This document shows positions 1 through 13,209 of a stretch of DNA of 64,000 nt, piece by piece (the stretch's first letter is position 1; every line of letters starts with the position of its first letter). A program made the position numbers and the translations under genes. Below the pieces are notes generated by a model. That model was given only the letters and a program-made list of their open reading frames with translations. It ran no database searches and was not told the DNA's origin. The stretch is from Coffea arabica (Eukaryota; Streptophyta; Magnoliopsida; Gentianales; Rubiaceae). The stretch lies in NCBI RefSeq assembly GCF_036785885.1, contig NC_092323.1, positions 744,001 to 808,000 of the forward strand. The letters are read 5' to 3'.

Positions 1-84
1 ATTTATGGAATATGCTCTTGGATTACCGCTGAATCTCTTCTGAATTGTCTGATAAATATATTTTTCCTCGCTTGTTTGTGACAG

Positions 85-907
85 ACATAATTCAGAAACT
101 TATTGGCGAGGGCAAACATCTTTTGGCTGTTAAGTTCATATTCCAATTTGAGATGACGGACAGGTTCCCACCGGTGCCTTTGCTGAAAACCTATGTATTA
201 GATTCAAAGAAACTTGCTCAGAAAGTTCGCAAGGATGGAAAGAGTTCTCGTCAATCTTTAGTAATCTACTATACTTTAAAATGTCTTCTGTAGACTTCTT
301 CACCGATTGAAATCTGCCTAAGTTGCTCAAGTAACCCATTCCTTCTTCCTTGTAGAATGAGGCAGCTGCAAAAGAAATTAGCTCGCTCAAATCAGTCATT
401 AGAATTATTGAAGATCACAATTTGGAATCTCAGTATTCAAAGGACATCCTTCTGAAGCTTGTTGAGAAGCTAGAAAAAGAAAGGACAAGTAAGAAGCGAC
501 CTGCACCTGTCCCTGCAGTCAAAGCTCAACAACAGAAGCCCAATGTAGGTAAGCAGAGTAGGAAGATTGGAGCTGCTGGCCGGTCTACATTCCAAAAGAA
601 TGTTGCTACCAATCCAACTGTTCCAACAGTCCAACAACCTCATATGCAGATGGCAGGTTTATTGGCAGATCCATACCTCAGTACATCTGCAGCAGCCTAT
701 GGCTTGGCAGGCTCAACTCCTGCTGTTGCCCCATATGGAGGCACATCTGCTGGCATTTATGGGTTGCCAGGGACCCATATAGACCCTTCTGTAGCCGGTC
801 TATACCCTTCTGAAACCTCCACGCGGCCTAGTTACTATGATAGGTCAGTTGTTTATGGTGGATATGGTTTCCCACCTCAGTACCATCAAGCTTACTATCC
901 TCAGTAG
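85..907 (+). CDS. FRIGIDA-like protein, 3'-terminal exons (partial)
   Basis: This is the C-terminal part of a FRIGIDA-like (FRL) protein; the 5' exons lie outside the window. Exons are 85-260 and 356-907, joined in phase 0. The first exon follows a T-rich tract ending in ACAG; an in-frame stop at 30-32 shows that the sequence before it is intron. Exon 1 carries the helical FRIGIDA core (DIIQKLIGEGKHLLAVKF, then FPPVPLLKTYV). Exon 2 starts with NEAAAKEISSLKSVIRIIE, then a charged coiled coil and a low-complexity Ala/Gly/Pro/Tyr tail ending in AYYPQ. FRL proteins are nuclear scaffolds related to FRIGIDA, which acts on FLC transcription and flowering time; the role of this member cannot be read from sequence. 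The core most resembles the FRL3 subgroup as I remember it. Confidence 0.85.
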
Positions 908-3900
908 TTTGCTTTTATAGATGGTCTCTTAATTTCCCCTGACTTTCTCCTGTGGCTAGCACAAAAGCATACTGCTTTTGGTGACCAGCATTTAGCAGAT
1001 ACTATACTTGGTTCTCGAAAGTTGCTGATATTTCAGTGATGGGTGGTACGCCTGAATTAATTTTCAGGTGTACATCCTTTTGGCATTTAAGAGATCACTT
1101 ACTGATGATCAGTGATGCCTACCATATTCCCAAACTATCTTCCAGTTCCGATCCTTTTAGGCCACAATCATGTAGTTTCATTTGCATCCTGTGTGGCATA
1201 AGCACATAGTTCATTCCCATTCTTTTTCCCATAATCATGTGGTTTCACGTTGAAATTTGCTAAAAGAGATTTCTGGGGTTAACCACCATTGGAAACTGTT
1301 CCAGTTAAATATGTCTTTGTACCTTAATTACAGTTTTCATTTAGTCAGAATAGGTCAAACCTTTTTTTAATATTATTTTGTTCCTTTCTCTTATTTCTGT
1401 TGAAACGTGCAGCTAATTTGTTTTGTTAATCCTGATTAAGATATCATAATAATCCTGCCTCTCAGAACTTAAGAATATAAGCATGCCAGGAATTCTGTAT
1501 TTACCACATGGATTGAAGTTGCAAATTTAAGTGGCCCGTTATTTTGTGTTCATGAGTTTATTTTGTACTAGGCTAGTTAAATGGGCTAGTTATTTTTAGT
1601 CTGAAGCTTGTAACGCTATGTATTGGTACTGCATCTTATCTTTAGAACTGAGTACTCTTTTTAATGCTCAGTGAGTGCAAGGTCAAATTTTTCTTCAATC
1701 GATGTTAGATGTATCTGCAAGCGCTGGTGCAGAACATCCATGGTTGATTTTTTTACCATCGACAGGCCTTTGTACATAAGTTTCCTTTTAGTGATGTAGC
1801 CTTTCACGTTAGAAATACATTTTCATCCTAGTGACATTAAGCTTTCATCATTGTCTTGTCGTAAATGAGAATCTTAGTGTCCATGACATAATTTACTTGT
1901 GTAGCAGAACCAATTGTTTTGCTGCCTTATATGCATGGGCAAACTTTTAAGTGGAATGCTTCTCCATGATGGGGAAGCTACTAGGCTGTGGGTCTTGTAG
2001 TTGGCTGATATGTTGACATGACTAATTGTTGATTGGGAACTTTTTGTGGAGGATATCATGACCGAAAGTGGACAAATTCTTGATCCTGTTTGTTTTGCAT
2101 ATTGAGAGCACATATTTAGGGTGTGCGTAACGGGTGCCATTTGCATTGGAGCTAAGGTTGTGAATTGTGATGCTGACTTGCTTCGGGCCTTGAGAGTAGT
2201 CATATTTGGCTGCCAACCTCGTTGTGTTGAACATCTCTAATAAAGTCTTGTCCATTCTGACAAACTTTTATCAGGAAATGGTGCAGAAGCCTTCTGCAAA
2301 TCCAGATTCCACAGACCCTGAGATGGATAGGATCTTCTTCCTGCCCAGTCAAGCCCAAGCCCAAGCCCAAGCCCCCCAACACCCCCCAAAAACACCCTTC
2401 CTCTCTCTCTCTCTCTCTCTCTAACACACACACACAGAGATGTGCATGCATTTAAAATTTTATTGACAGAATAGTACTTGCTCTCATCTGTCTATTTGTA
2501 AACTCTAAAGATGTGGATTCAAACTGTGAAGTTTGTGAGAGTTGGGGTGTGATGTAATTATCTCAACTGTCTGATTTTAAGTCTATTTTATTGGCTGTTC
2601 CGGTGTTTTTAACAGATATGAGATGCTTCACTCTCTCTCTCTCTCTCTCTCTCATATTCGACGAAGTATGCTTCCTATTTGATGGAAATAGCACCTTACA
2701 GGTGTCTAGTCTCTAGCAGGTATGTGCACATTAGGTCTCGAAATCTTGATGATATTACAACATGAAAATGCAAGATAAAAAGGTGAATCGGCTATCATTC
2801 ATAAGGTTTCTGTGGTTGTATGATATCCCAACACAACAAAACCTCTCAGAAAGTAGGTGGGGAAGTGCCTGGCGGTTGTAGCTGGAAATGGACACCTTTT
2901 GAAGTATTGGGAAACTGCTTTAGGCCTTGATTATATTTCTTGCGTCTCTGCTCTGCTAAAATCTAATTTTCACGGAATCTTAAGCTCCGATGTGGAGTCT
3001 TTTCTAGGGGGGGGGGGGGGGGGGGAATGATATTCATAGCTTGTTAATTATGCTTTGCTTGTTTCAAGAAGCCTTCGTTTGCTACTACTGCGGGAGAGCT
3101 CTATCTAGTGGAGGGCTTTCTTCAAGAGGGCAAAGGCATTCTTTAGATAAATGGAGGGAATTCTTTAGCGTTCGGACTTCCTTTTGTTAAAGATTTGTAC
3201 AAAGCCTGGAATTTAGAACCATAACATATGAGCAGCACGTAGTAGCACGAGACCATAACATAATGAGGTCTGTCATTTTCTTTTTCCGGGGCAGGCGAAA
3301 GCAAGGTTCGTTCATTACGTGCAACCAGAACTTTTGTTCAGTTTTAAACGATTCCAAAATAATAATAAAACCGAATAGAACTATTATTATTTAGTTGTAA
3401 ATGATATAAATCTAAAGTTGAACGTGCATTATGACGCGTCTATAATATCATCTGACCAATCTTTGGTTGTCTAAGATTTTTTTTTTTTCAGCTCAAGGTT
3501 CCTCTATTTTTTTTCTCTCCTTTTTACAGATACAGAAACCTTGCGGTGTGGTTTGAGCGTTACCTAAAGGGCATCTCTTGGCACAATAGCAATTGGAAGT
3601 TTCTCTTTTCCTCATTCGTTACAAGTTTTAGTCTCTTGACATGTTTTAGAGACCTGTTTAGTTTTGGTGGCATTTAAGGCCCTTAAAAGTTATTATAAAA
3701 GCGATTTTCTAAGTTTTGTAGTAATTTCTGGAGCCCGAGTGGCACACATATTCGTGAATTCTTTGAAGAATCACATGATGTTTATAGAACTGGAATAAAA
3801 TAGTCCACTAAAATCTCTAAGGTTCTAGGAAGACAAATGATTTAGGTGAAATATTTTTGTGACTAGTAAAAGGTAACGTAGAATTCAGGGTTAAAAAAAA

Positions 3901-4758
3901 AAAAAGAAAGGAAGAAAACAAGGAGAAGATGAGTGATGGGACATCAATAATGAAATCTTGCTTAATCAAGCAAAGATCTAAAGTAAACAAGGAGGAGGAG
4001 GAGGAGGAAATTAAAAGAGAAGTAATGAAATTAAGTACTAGTAACAACAACTGACACTTGTTCGTCATTTGGAATTCGCTCCATGAAATGGAACCCAGTT
4101 TGCTTTCCCATGAATAACATATTGTCACCTAAACTCTTTTTTTTTTTTTTTTTTTTTTTTCTTTTCTAAACCAAAAACAAAGAAAGAAGGTCACCTATGA
4201 GCCCTAATTTTTTCAGCATAAAATTCTCCAATTTTGATTTTATGGTAGCTTGTCAACGGGGAATGATGATTCTCCACCAATACTCAGGTTCTTTGCATCT
4301 AACTATTTGATCAGTCACCTAATAGTGATTTCTTAACCAAAAACGCAATTAGTACTATAGTTATCTTGATACAAAATCCATTAACCTCACACTTTACCAC
4401 ATATATTCGAATACATTCTTAATCTTAATTAGTCTTTAGCAACCCCAGTAAAACTGCTAAACCACTGGTCCCTTACTGACAAGTCTACTCTCGCACACAA
4501 CTCCGTATTTACAATCATACCCCTAACACGGTGCAAAGACAAAAGCTTCATCCAGGAGCAGCGTATTTCTATCTACTCAATAAATACAAAGACATCGGTC
4601 CAATGCTAATCCACGCGCGAGGTTTCAGAGGAAAACTCGAATTTACTGAAGCACCCCTGAACGTAAGTTTACCAAAATAGCCCTCTCCCATTAAACAAGA
4701 AGCAGCAAAAAGAGGTCCTCCCTCGTCCTCCCACCATCGTTCTCTTCTGCTTTTCCCA
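908..4758. other. FRL 3' UTR and intergenic DNA with simple repeats
   Basis: No coding region is supported here. The first several hundred bases after the FRL stop probably hold its 3' UTR. Simple repeats dominate the rest: GCCCAA units near 2349-2372, a CT run at 2401-2422 followed by CA, a second CT run at 2630-2653, a 19-base G run at 3007-3025, a GGA run near 3990-4007 and a T run of over 20 bases near 4137-4160. The last few hundred bases should contain the promoter and 5' UTR of the WRKY gene. Confidence 0.6.
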
Positions 4759-7700
4759 ATGGAAGAAGCCTCCTCACTGCAATCACGCTATCACTCCCCT
4801 CACGCCTTCGAACAGCTGCACCAACAGCAAGTAGAAGAACAGCAAAGTGGTGCTTGTTCGAATGTGGAGATGGACGGACGGCTGACTTCATCTCTCCAGC
4901 GAGTCAGGGATGGAAATGGAAATGGAAATGGAAATTACTCAGAAGCTGCTGCAGCATACCACCACTCCGCCGCTGCCGCCGGTGGTGGCGGTGCTAAGTA
5001 TAAGCTCATGTCTCCGGCCAAGCTCCCGATCTCTAGGTCACCTTGTACCCTCACAATCCCACCTGGGCTTAGCCCGACGTCGTTTCTTGAATCCCCTGTT
5101 CTACTCTCCAACATCAAGGTTAGCTTTTTATTTTAGATTAAATGGGTTATCTTCAGCTTTGATTTTACTTTTCAGTGGAAGAACAAGAGCCTTTTTCTTT
5201 TCCCTCTTTACTTTTGGTAGTAAAAATTAAACTAGCCTTAGCTTTAGGTTCAGATTCCGATCCGATACCCATTTTCTGTTTCATTTAGACACCGTACTTC
5301 CTAAAATTAAAAAAAAATGGCTACAAATATGAAAAAAGAATGGTTCTGAACTTGGACATCTTTTACAGCTCAAATGTTTTTTTTTTCCTTTTTCTTTTTT
5401 GGTTGGGGGCCGAGGAGGGGGAATGGGATGGTGTTGTTGACGTCAAGGGTGTCGCGAAACTGAGTGTCTTGATGATGTTAGATGTCTGTCTTAGTGTCTA
5501 GTGGAGAATTTGAGGAATTGGATGTTGTGAAGGGCTGCTTTGTAAAATGCTTTGTAGTCTATTTGTGGATAGTACCATTTCAATTAATGATAGGATGTTT
5601 GGTTCCTTACATCACGTCGCAATTTGTCCGTTTTAATTCCTTTTTCCATCTTGGGCGCTCAGTAGACTGAGAATATGAAGTTTTCTAATGGGATGTCTGA
5701 TTCTTATCATCACATTTCACTTTGTTGGGATCATTTCCTTTTTGTCTACCATCTCAGTGCTATGTGGAGAATATCTAGTTTATTATGTGCGAACTTGTGT
5801 TTTAGCGTGGATGTCTCAGGACGTAGATTCTGATGCTCGCACTTGAGGTGTATTGTATTTGTTTCTTGGTGGATTTATGCCTCATGTTCTCTAGAACATT
5901 TTGCTTTCTGGGTTTACTTTTTAAGCTTCAGTATTGTTTTTTCACATAATGAATCTTTGCCTTATTTTTCTTTTTGGGTGCTTCCTTCTTTTCCGTTGTT
6001 GCTCTTATAGGGCAAATGATGTTGCATATGCATAAAATCACGTACTAAGTTGTTCTTGGCATCTAGAGAGGAACACATCTTTTCACTTCTGTTGGTGTGA
6101 AACTCATGAAACACATCTGATACGTTGAAGTTTTAGGTCTCATATTTCAAATTAATGAGCACTGTTGTTACTAAGAAGGGACCTACTTTCAATCATTCTT
6201 GAAATCACTCCTGGAGTGCCAGGACAATAAACATTTAAAGACTAATAATTTCCCTTCAGTTCCTCCCCCTGAAGATAGAGAGGCAAGAAGTTGGGGTGGG
6301 AAAACAGAAGAAAAAGATTAACAATTGCTCTTTAATTTCATTCTGCTAATTCCTGTTTGTTGATTTTTTAGTACCTAATTCTGCTAACTTCACCCTTGTA
6401 ATTTTGCAGGCAGAGCCTTCTCCAACTACAGGCACCTTTTCTATGCCTCAAATGATGCAAGGCTCTAGTGGGACATCCGGATTTTCATATCTCACAAACT
6501 GTTCCAGTCTGAATACTGTAAACAAGACGAATTCCTGCAATTTTGAGTTTCAGTTCCATGCTGATTCAGGCGATGCAGCAGGATTGAGACCAATTGGACT
6601 TGCGGTAATTTGATCACTTTTAATGTACTTGTGTAGTTGATTTAAACAATTATTCAAATTTCTATGTTGTTGAGAACCTAGGTCTTATACAGTCTCTGAG
6701 GTCAAAGTTGTTTAAGCATTTCTAATGATAATCTCCTGAAGGTTTTTTAGTTTGGTGTGTTTTTGGTGAGTAAAAAAGGGGCTATAAGGCAAGAATGATT
6801 TTGAAAGCTGTTGATGTTCATGGTCCGCTTAATATTTCTTTGCTTATTGTGAATAGCTCTTTCCCTGTTTAACAGGGTAGAAATGATCTCTTATTTTCTA
6901 AAATTTCATGACCCTGAACTTAGGATATTATTATGCTATTAGAAGTTCACTTGATACCATTTCTTCTTCTGTTGAAGTTCTCATGATGGAAAAAGATCAA
7001 AAAAATATTGTCGTTCAAAAATTGTGTAAAAAATGAAGTTATATGCTGCACCACTATGTATATGTAATGAGAATGTTTTGAAACCAACCATTGACTGATG
7101 AGTTTCTCTTTTGGAAAATTTGTGTAGCTGCCTTTTGTTTACTGGTGTATTATTTCCTTCCTGTGACTAAGTTTATGTTGACATGCCAAAGAGTACATAA
7201 TCATAAGGATTAGATCTTTTTTTTTTTTCTTGGGTTTAATTTTTTCTCATTATAAGTAATATCATGGAACAAGACTATGGTATTTATACATTTGGAAATA
7301 TTTTTCGCCTCTTCTGAGGAACTTTTATTAACCAAAAGGAGAAGAGAAGATTTTTCATTTCCTGTGACTGCCCTTTATCAGCAACCATATTATGTCATAG
7401 TAAGTATGTCCCGACGCTAAGCAAAATCTCAAGGGCTAAAATATGTGGATTTGTTCAATACTGTTCATTAACTGCTTAGTTTGCCGCTTTGGGGGTTACT
7501 GGAATCTTACTTGCAGAATTATTTTGAAGGTGTCATCAGGTTTAGTCCAGCAGCATAATAAGTCACTTGGACAAGTTCCAGATTCGGGCCTTTCTCAGTC
7601 ATTAGTATCTTCATCTTTGGTTAAACATGAGGTGGTGATGGCAAAAGAGTCAAATTTTTCTGCACCAACCACAATATCAGATTGTGCTACTACAGCTGTT

Positions 7701-10243
7701 GATTCTGATGTATTGAATCAGAAAAATCATCCAAATATCAGCAATCAAGTATCAAATTCTGATAGTAAAGATACAACATCATCAGTTGCAAATGACAGGT
7801 CATCAGACGATGGGTATAATTGGCGAAAATATGGACAGAAACTTGTAAAAGGAAGTGAATTTCCTCGAAGCTATTACAAATGTACGTATCCTAACTGTGA
7901 AGTGAAAAAGATATTCGAACGTTCTCCTGAGGGGCAAATAACAGAAATTGTGTATAAGGGTTCACATGATCATCCTAAGCCTCAGCCAAGCCGTCGATTT
8001 ACTCCTGGTGCTCTTTTGTCTATTCAAGAAGAGAAATTTGATAAAGATTCAACTTTTACTGGTCAAGAAGGTAAAGAAGTTAACAAATTAATGCAGTTTT
8101 ATGGAACTTTTTGATCCTTATTTTGCTGTATGCATCTAAGAATGGTAAATTAATATCTTCTCTCTTGTTTGCTTCTCTTGCCAAAGATAAACTAAACGTT
8201 AACAGCCAGAATACCAGTGTCGAGCCAAATAGCACTCCTGTGCCATCTCCGCAACAAGAAAATGATGATGGATTGGATGGTACCCTGTCAAAATTGCAGT
8301 GTGTTAATGATGAGATTGATGAAGATGACCCATTTTCAAAGAGGAGGTATTTTTGTTTCACAAAAGATCCATGTATTATTCTTACTCCTATGGTTGTCCT
8401 ATCAATTCTGTAAAAATTTTTGAGCAGGAAATTAGATGGTTCACTTGATGTTACACCAGTGGTGAAGCCTATCCGTGAGCCACGTGTTGTTGTTCAAACT
8501 GTAAGCGAGGTTGATATACTGGATGATGGGTATCGGTGGCGTAAATATGGGCAGAAAGTGGTCCGTGGAAACCCAAATCCTAGGTACATAATAAGTTTAT
8601 TGTTGTGCATAGAGATTAATAGTAAATTGTTGCTGTTTATGCTCTTGTCCCAGAAGTTGCGTTGTTTTAGAACATCACAAGGTACTATGTTGGTGGTGGT
8701 ATATGATTCCTTTATCCAAATCCAGAAAATTATCTGGAAGCATCATTATATCCAAATACATCAATACCTTCTTGTGTCACATCTGTGTTGACCATCTGAT
8801 ATGGCTCAACTTGTATAAGTTGCTCTATTTTTGTGCTTGAAAGGATGGGTTGCATTTGATTGGGTGTTGAATTATACAATGTGCATGCTCCCATTTCGAC
8901 TGATATCCAAAAACTCAACTTTATGTTTATTTGTGTCATGGAGTAACTGTACCTTCTCTTTGAAGCTGGCTTTTCTGGGATATCCTGTTCTACTTGGAGA
9001 AGTATGAACTTGATCATGCGTTGTTTTGCTTCTTTCATCAATAGAATTTAGCAACCAATTTTCTCTGCATATTAGCAAGGCGTTGAGGACAAATTGAGAT
9101 ATAAGTGGTTTAAAAAATTTCTTAGAATCGATTTTGTTCTGCATTTTGAACTACCTACTCCCAATATGAGATGAAGCTATGTTGCAATCTCTGCACAATT
9201 AGTATTTGAAGCCCTCTGAATTGAATTTGAAATAAAATTTTTATATTAGAGTGCACATAGTGCTTGTCCACATTTTTCTGACACTACATGGTCTGTGATC
9301 ACTAAGACGGCACATTGTATAAAGGAAAATTATTTTGCTTGTAGAACTAACCTCCATTTATTAGGCCTAGCATTCTTTATGTATTTTAATGGAGTATTAA
9401 GCAAGATTTCTGTCTTACATTTATTTATTTATATTTTTAAATGTATGAGCTGTTGGTTGTTTGTAATCATTGATCTTCCATGAATTCTGCGAAGTCAAGT
9501 CTTGAGCAATCAGATTTTGGTTTTATGGATTATAAGCAAGTTGGTATTGCTCCTTTTATCTTCTTTGGTGGTTATAGTTGTATGATTCCCTCATTTAGGC
9601 GTTTCTTATTTTTGACAGAAAATACCCAGGCCCTTGCTATCCAGTTGCCATGCACACCCTATTTTCTTAAAAGAGATGGGTGTAGTTTTACCATTTAGCT
9701 AGGAATTATCTTCCAAGTATTTTGTGACTCACCACTTGGGTGTGATGCAGGAGTTATTACAAGTGCACTCATGCAGGATGTCCAGTAAGGAAACATGTTG
9801 AAAGAGCATCGCATGATCCCAAAGCAGTTATTACGACGTATGAAGGAAAACACAATCATGATGTACCAACTGCCAGAACAAGTAGCCATGAAATGGCAGG
9901 ACCAGCAACGATGGGTGCAATGTCAAGAATTAGGTCAGAAGAGGATGATCCAATAAGCCTTGATCTTGGAGTTGGTATTAGCTATGGTGCTGAGCATAGA
10001 CCTGATGCTCAGCTACAAATGCTGAACTCTGAGCCTCTTCAAAGCCAAGTTCCTGCAGCTGCTTCTACTCGAATGGTAGTTCAAGCATCTACATTGCCAG
10101 CATGTTATGGTGTTGTCAATGGTGGAATAACTTTCTATGGATCAAAAGAAAATTTGGACGAAGGCGGTGGTTTTGGGACAGCACCTTTGCGGTCTTCAAA
10201 CCAATGTCCACAAAATCTTGGAAGAATAATTTTGGGCCCGTAA
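4759..10243 (+). CDS. WRKY20: Group I WRKY transcription factor, WRKY20 type
   Basis: Six coding exons: 4759-5118, 6410-6604, 7530-8070, 8187-8346, 8428-8583 and 9751-10243, giving about 634 residues. The N-terminus has the group I phosphorylation-type motif [18 protein letters not shown] (about 100-117), the MAPK-target region of this class. WRKYGQK occurs at about 283-289 (N-terminal domain) and 456-462 (C-terminal, DNA-binding domain), each followed by a Cx4C...HxH zinc finger. The intron inside the second domain after NPNPR is the family's conserved position. Between the domains is an acidic stretch and SKRR, a likely nuclear signal. The protein ends NLGRIILGP, like Arabidopsis WRKY20 (NxGRxxxGP as remembered). 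It should bind W-boxes in the nucleus. The start of exon 3 is the least certain boundary: 7530 is the phase-consistent choice, and 7551 is an alternative. A run of GGAAAT units in exon 1 encodes a short Asn-Gly repeat. Confidence 0.93.
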
Positions 10244-11226
10244 AGTGTTACCGAGTACGAGGAGGAAAAGTGAAAAAATAATGCCACCATTTATTTTTTT
10301 CGGGATTCTTGGTGGGTGAATGGTCGAATGATTCAACCGATGTTCACTTGTGAATGCCTGCCTCTCCAGTTTTATGTTTGAGAGCTGCTCATGCTGTAAG
10401 ATAGTATTAGTTACCGTGTAAATTAGAATACAGTAAAGGTTGACATTGCACCCTCAAAAGTGCTCGAATTCTTTTGGTTTTTGTAGCAAATCCATCTCAT
10501 CTCCCGTCCTCATTTTCAAGTAAAAGCTAGCGTCAATTTTAACAGGATTCTTGTCGTCTGCCCAACCTCATGATTGGCAACAACTAATGAAAGAATTTTG
10601 CCCCGGGTATGAAGGTTCCTCCATCTGCTTACTCATTCACTTTCCTCGGGCATTCTTGAAATCATTAATTTGTTGTTTATACGTCTGATCGAAGATAAAA
10701 AGGGACCACTACTTGGAAATGGCAGAACCTCGTCATGGGAGCCACCCGCCACGATGAATTTTTCCGCCCCTCCATCGGTGTGAGAATAGTTCCATCCGTG
10801 CTACATCTACAGTCTTTCTTTTGTTTACACTGATACAGGAGTTTATGTACCGAAATTCATGATTGATCGAAGGAAAGATCACCATCCATCATGCACAAAC
10901 TGACTGACGATTAAACAGGTTGAGGAAGGTGTATTTGTCTGTCACCTCTTCTGATGCTTTCTGGGGAAAAGACTGACCTCCTCAAATGTGGTTATTTTTG
11001 TTACATGACTGCAAATTCCTTGAGTTACACAAAACAGGAGTCACAATCCGTATGTGGTGTACTACTATGAAGTACGAACCAAACCCAGAATTACAAGAAT
11101 AAAATCTCCTTGAAACACAGCCCACAGACTGCATAAACTCGTACCCGCATCCATATCTATCAACATTTCAACAATGTACCCCACAAATGTCCTCAAGGCA
11201 AGAAAGGTATAATAAGCTATAGTATT
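10244..11226. other. Convergent 3' UTR interval
   Basis: WRKY20 ends on the left and a minus-strand gene ends on the right, so this interval should hold both 3' UTRs. I see no further gene, repeat or transposon structure in it. Confidence 0.6.
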
Positions 11227-12297
11227 TTAACCCGTGAAGAATCTTCTCCAAGACTGCCATGGTAGCCATCCACCTGCCAAGAAAGGAAGGGAATGCAGTC
11301 AAAGAGAATAAGAACGCACAGCGATGAAGGTTCTTCTGGTCGTGTCTTCCAGTTTGAAGAAAACAGAGAGTTGGTTAGAGAAGATACCACAGGCAGGACA
11401 ACGGACGTATTGTTGGTCAGTCCGGAGAACTAGACCTGACCCTTTACATTCTCCACATTGCCTCTGTTTCACCTGCACGTTGCAATTTTCCATTTTTTTT
11501 TCAGTAAAACTACCTCGTGGACTATTCCTAGGCATTTCAGTAATCTTTTCTATTTTGCCTTCACATGGTATCAGAGATATTTGCTCTAGTATTTGCACGA
11601 ATAATACTAATTTACCGCACCAAGCTCCCCTTTTTTTTTTTTCAAAAAAATTTCCTTCCTTTTTCGTTTCAATCATATATAACAATCGACAATAATAAAA
11701 TCTGGATGGTAAATACTACGTACTAATCAAATTTACTCCATTCTCTACATCAAAATTCAAAGTAGTACGATAAACAGAAGGATCCTGGAAATGCTTACAA
11801 TTCTTTTGCCGAACTCAATTCCAGCAACCATAAAAGGTGTAATTCCAGCTGCCAAAAATTACAACGCAAGGCAAGACTTCTTGAAAAGTTTGTATTCATA
11901 TATTGTGAGAGCAACACTAATAATAATAATAATTTTTTTTTGAAAAAAAAAACTTTTCCCCAGACACCACTCATCAGAGAGACAGAGAGTGAACACCCGA
12001 ACAAGCCAAGATAATTAAACATGGTCAAGGTCGAGTACCTAAAGCACCAACAACAATTTGCCATGTGACCACAGCCCGGGCAGGGTCAGAAGTGAAACTG
12101 GAAACCTCGGCCAGGGCGGATATTCTTGGCTTTGATTTCTTGATTTTGAGAGATTCATGACTTGTAGTAATACTAGTAGTGTTTCCACTGGGAGCCAGAG
12201 ATATTGGCTGGGAAAGTGTTGTGGTGGGGAATCTGGTTCGGGTGGTGGGTTGATTTGAGCTTCGTATAAAGCCGCCGCTAACGACTGCATACCCCAT
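11227..12297 (-). CDS. Small plastid-type DnaJ zinc-finger-like protein
   Basis: Four exons read on the minus strand: 12297-12039, 11848-11799, 11472-11388 and 11273-11227. They give 441 nt and 146 residues, with all splice phases consistent. Residues 1 to about 65 are Ser/Thr/Pro-rich and basic, as in a plastid transit peptide. A hydrophobic segment follows (VTWQIVVGALAGITPFMVAGIEF, two pieces across the exon 1/2 junction). The C-terminus has one CGECKGSG and one CPACGG knuckle, half of a DnaJ cysteine-rich zinc finger, and ends WLPWQSWRRFFTG. There is no J domain. This looks like the conserved plant family of short membrane-anchored DnaJ-zinc-finger proteins, comparable in size to the FtsH5-interacting protein, but the exact orthologue is not certain. 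Translating past the internal donors gives misleading open frames, so the gene is easily mis-annotated as two short ORFs. Confidence 0.82.
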
Positions 12298-13209
12298 CTT
12301 CGCTTTTGATTAAGAGCAGGGCCAGGGCCAGGAAGGAAGTCGGCCGGGAAACTAGAAAGCTTTTAACTTGTTCCGTTCGTTGATGATTCACAACATTTTT
12401 GGCTATGGCATTTTCGGTTTAGTATTTATTAGAGCCACAGAGTAGGAGCCGCTGATACTTCTCCACGTCCACTTGGACCTCCACTTCGCGCCAAACCCAG
12501 ATATAAGTAGGTCATATCATACTTCTTCACGTCCCCCTTTTTTCTTTTTTCTTTTTTTTTTTTTCCTTTTCTTTCGGTGGAACCTGACCATTGCCCTAGG
12601 CCCCTAGCCATGAATTTCTTCCGCTCATCAAATTTTCATTAGGCTCCAGATGTTTGCCGGAGAGCAAGACGGATCATGGACTCATCAGCTTGGTTGATGA
12701 CAGAATGCTGGACGGCAGGTGTCTTCTTGTTCTACTATAGTTGAATTAGCCGTCTATCCAATCATGGAAGCGCATTTTAGCGTGTCATGCATCCAATGAT
12801 TGTTTTAGCACAGCGTATTGCTTTTGCCAAAAGACGTGAAAAAGGCCAATGCAGCAGCGGAGCAATATGGTTGCCGCCGCGGTCAACAATGGAGGGGCAA
12901 AAAGCATCCAACATCCATCAAGTATATTAAGCTAGGACAAACAAGTAAATAAAGCTGATTAAAGTAGCTGTACAAAACTTAAAAGAACCTCTGAAACCAA
13001 GCGGTTTAAATCAAGAACTGTCCAGATAAACTGCAGCAGAGCACAAACAATCTATGGCAAGCTGCAAGCTTGCTTCTACTTCCGGACCAACCGCGGTATA
13101 TCTAGGTTAACTCAGTCTGGGCTTCAGAATTCCCCAGGGGATACTTCAGAATTTGCAACACATAAAAGTTTTAACTACAAAGATTTCTTAAAACAAACCA
13201 AAAGCAAAA
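12298..13209. other. Promoter of the zinc-finger gene and 3' region of the PNGase A gene
   Basis: Both flanking genes are on the minus strand. The left part is the presumed promoter and 5' UTR of the zinc-finger gene, the right part the presumed 3' UTR of the amidase gene. A C/T-rich tract lies at about 12533-12570. No other gene is visible. Confidence 0.5.

Noticed and set aside
2200-2451. Frames with Arg-Glu and Leu-Gly dipeptide repeats
   Set aside because: They translate the CT and GCCCAA microsatellites.
8872-9698. Several 60-100 codon frames on both strands
   Set aside because: They lie inside the last WRKY20 intron (8584-9750) and have no coding features.
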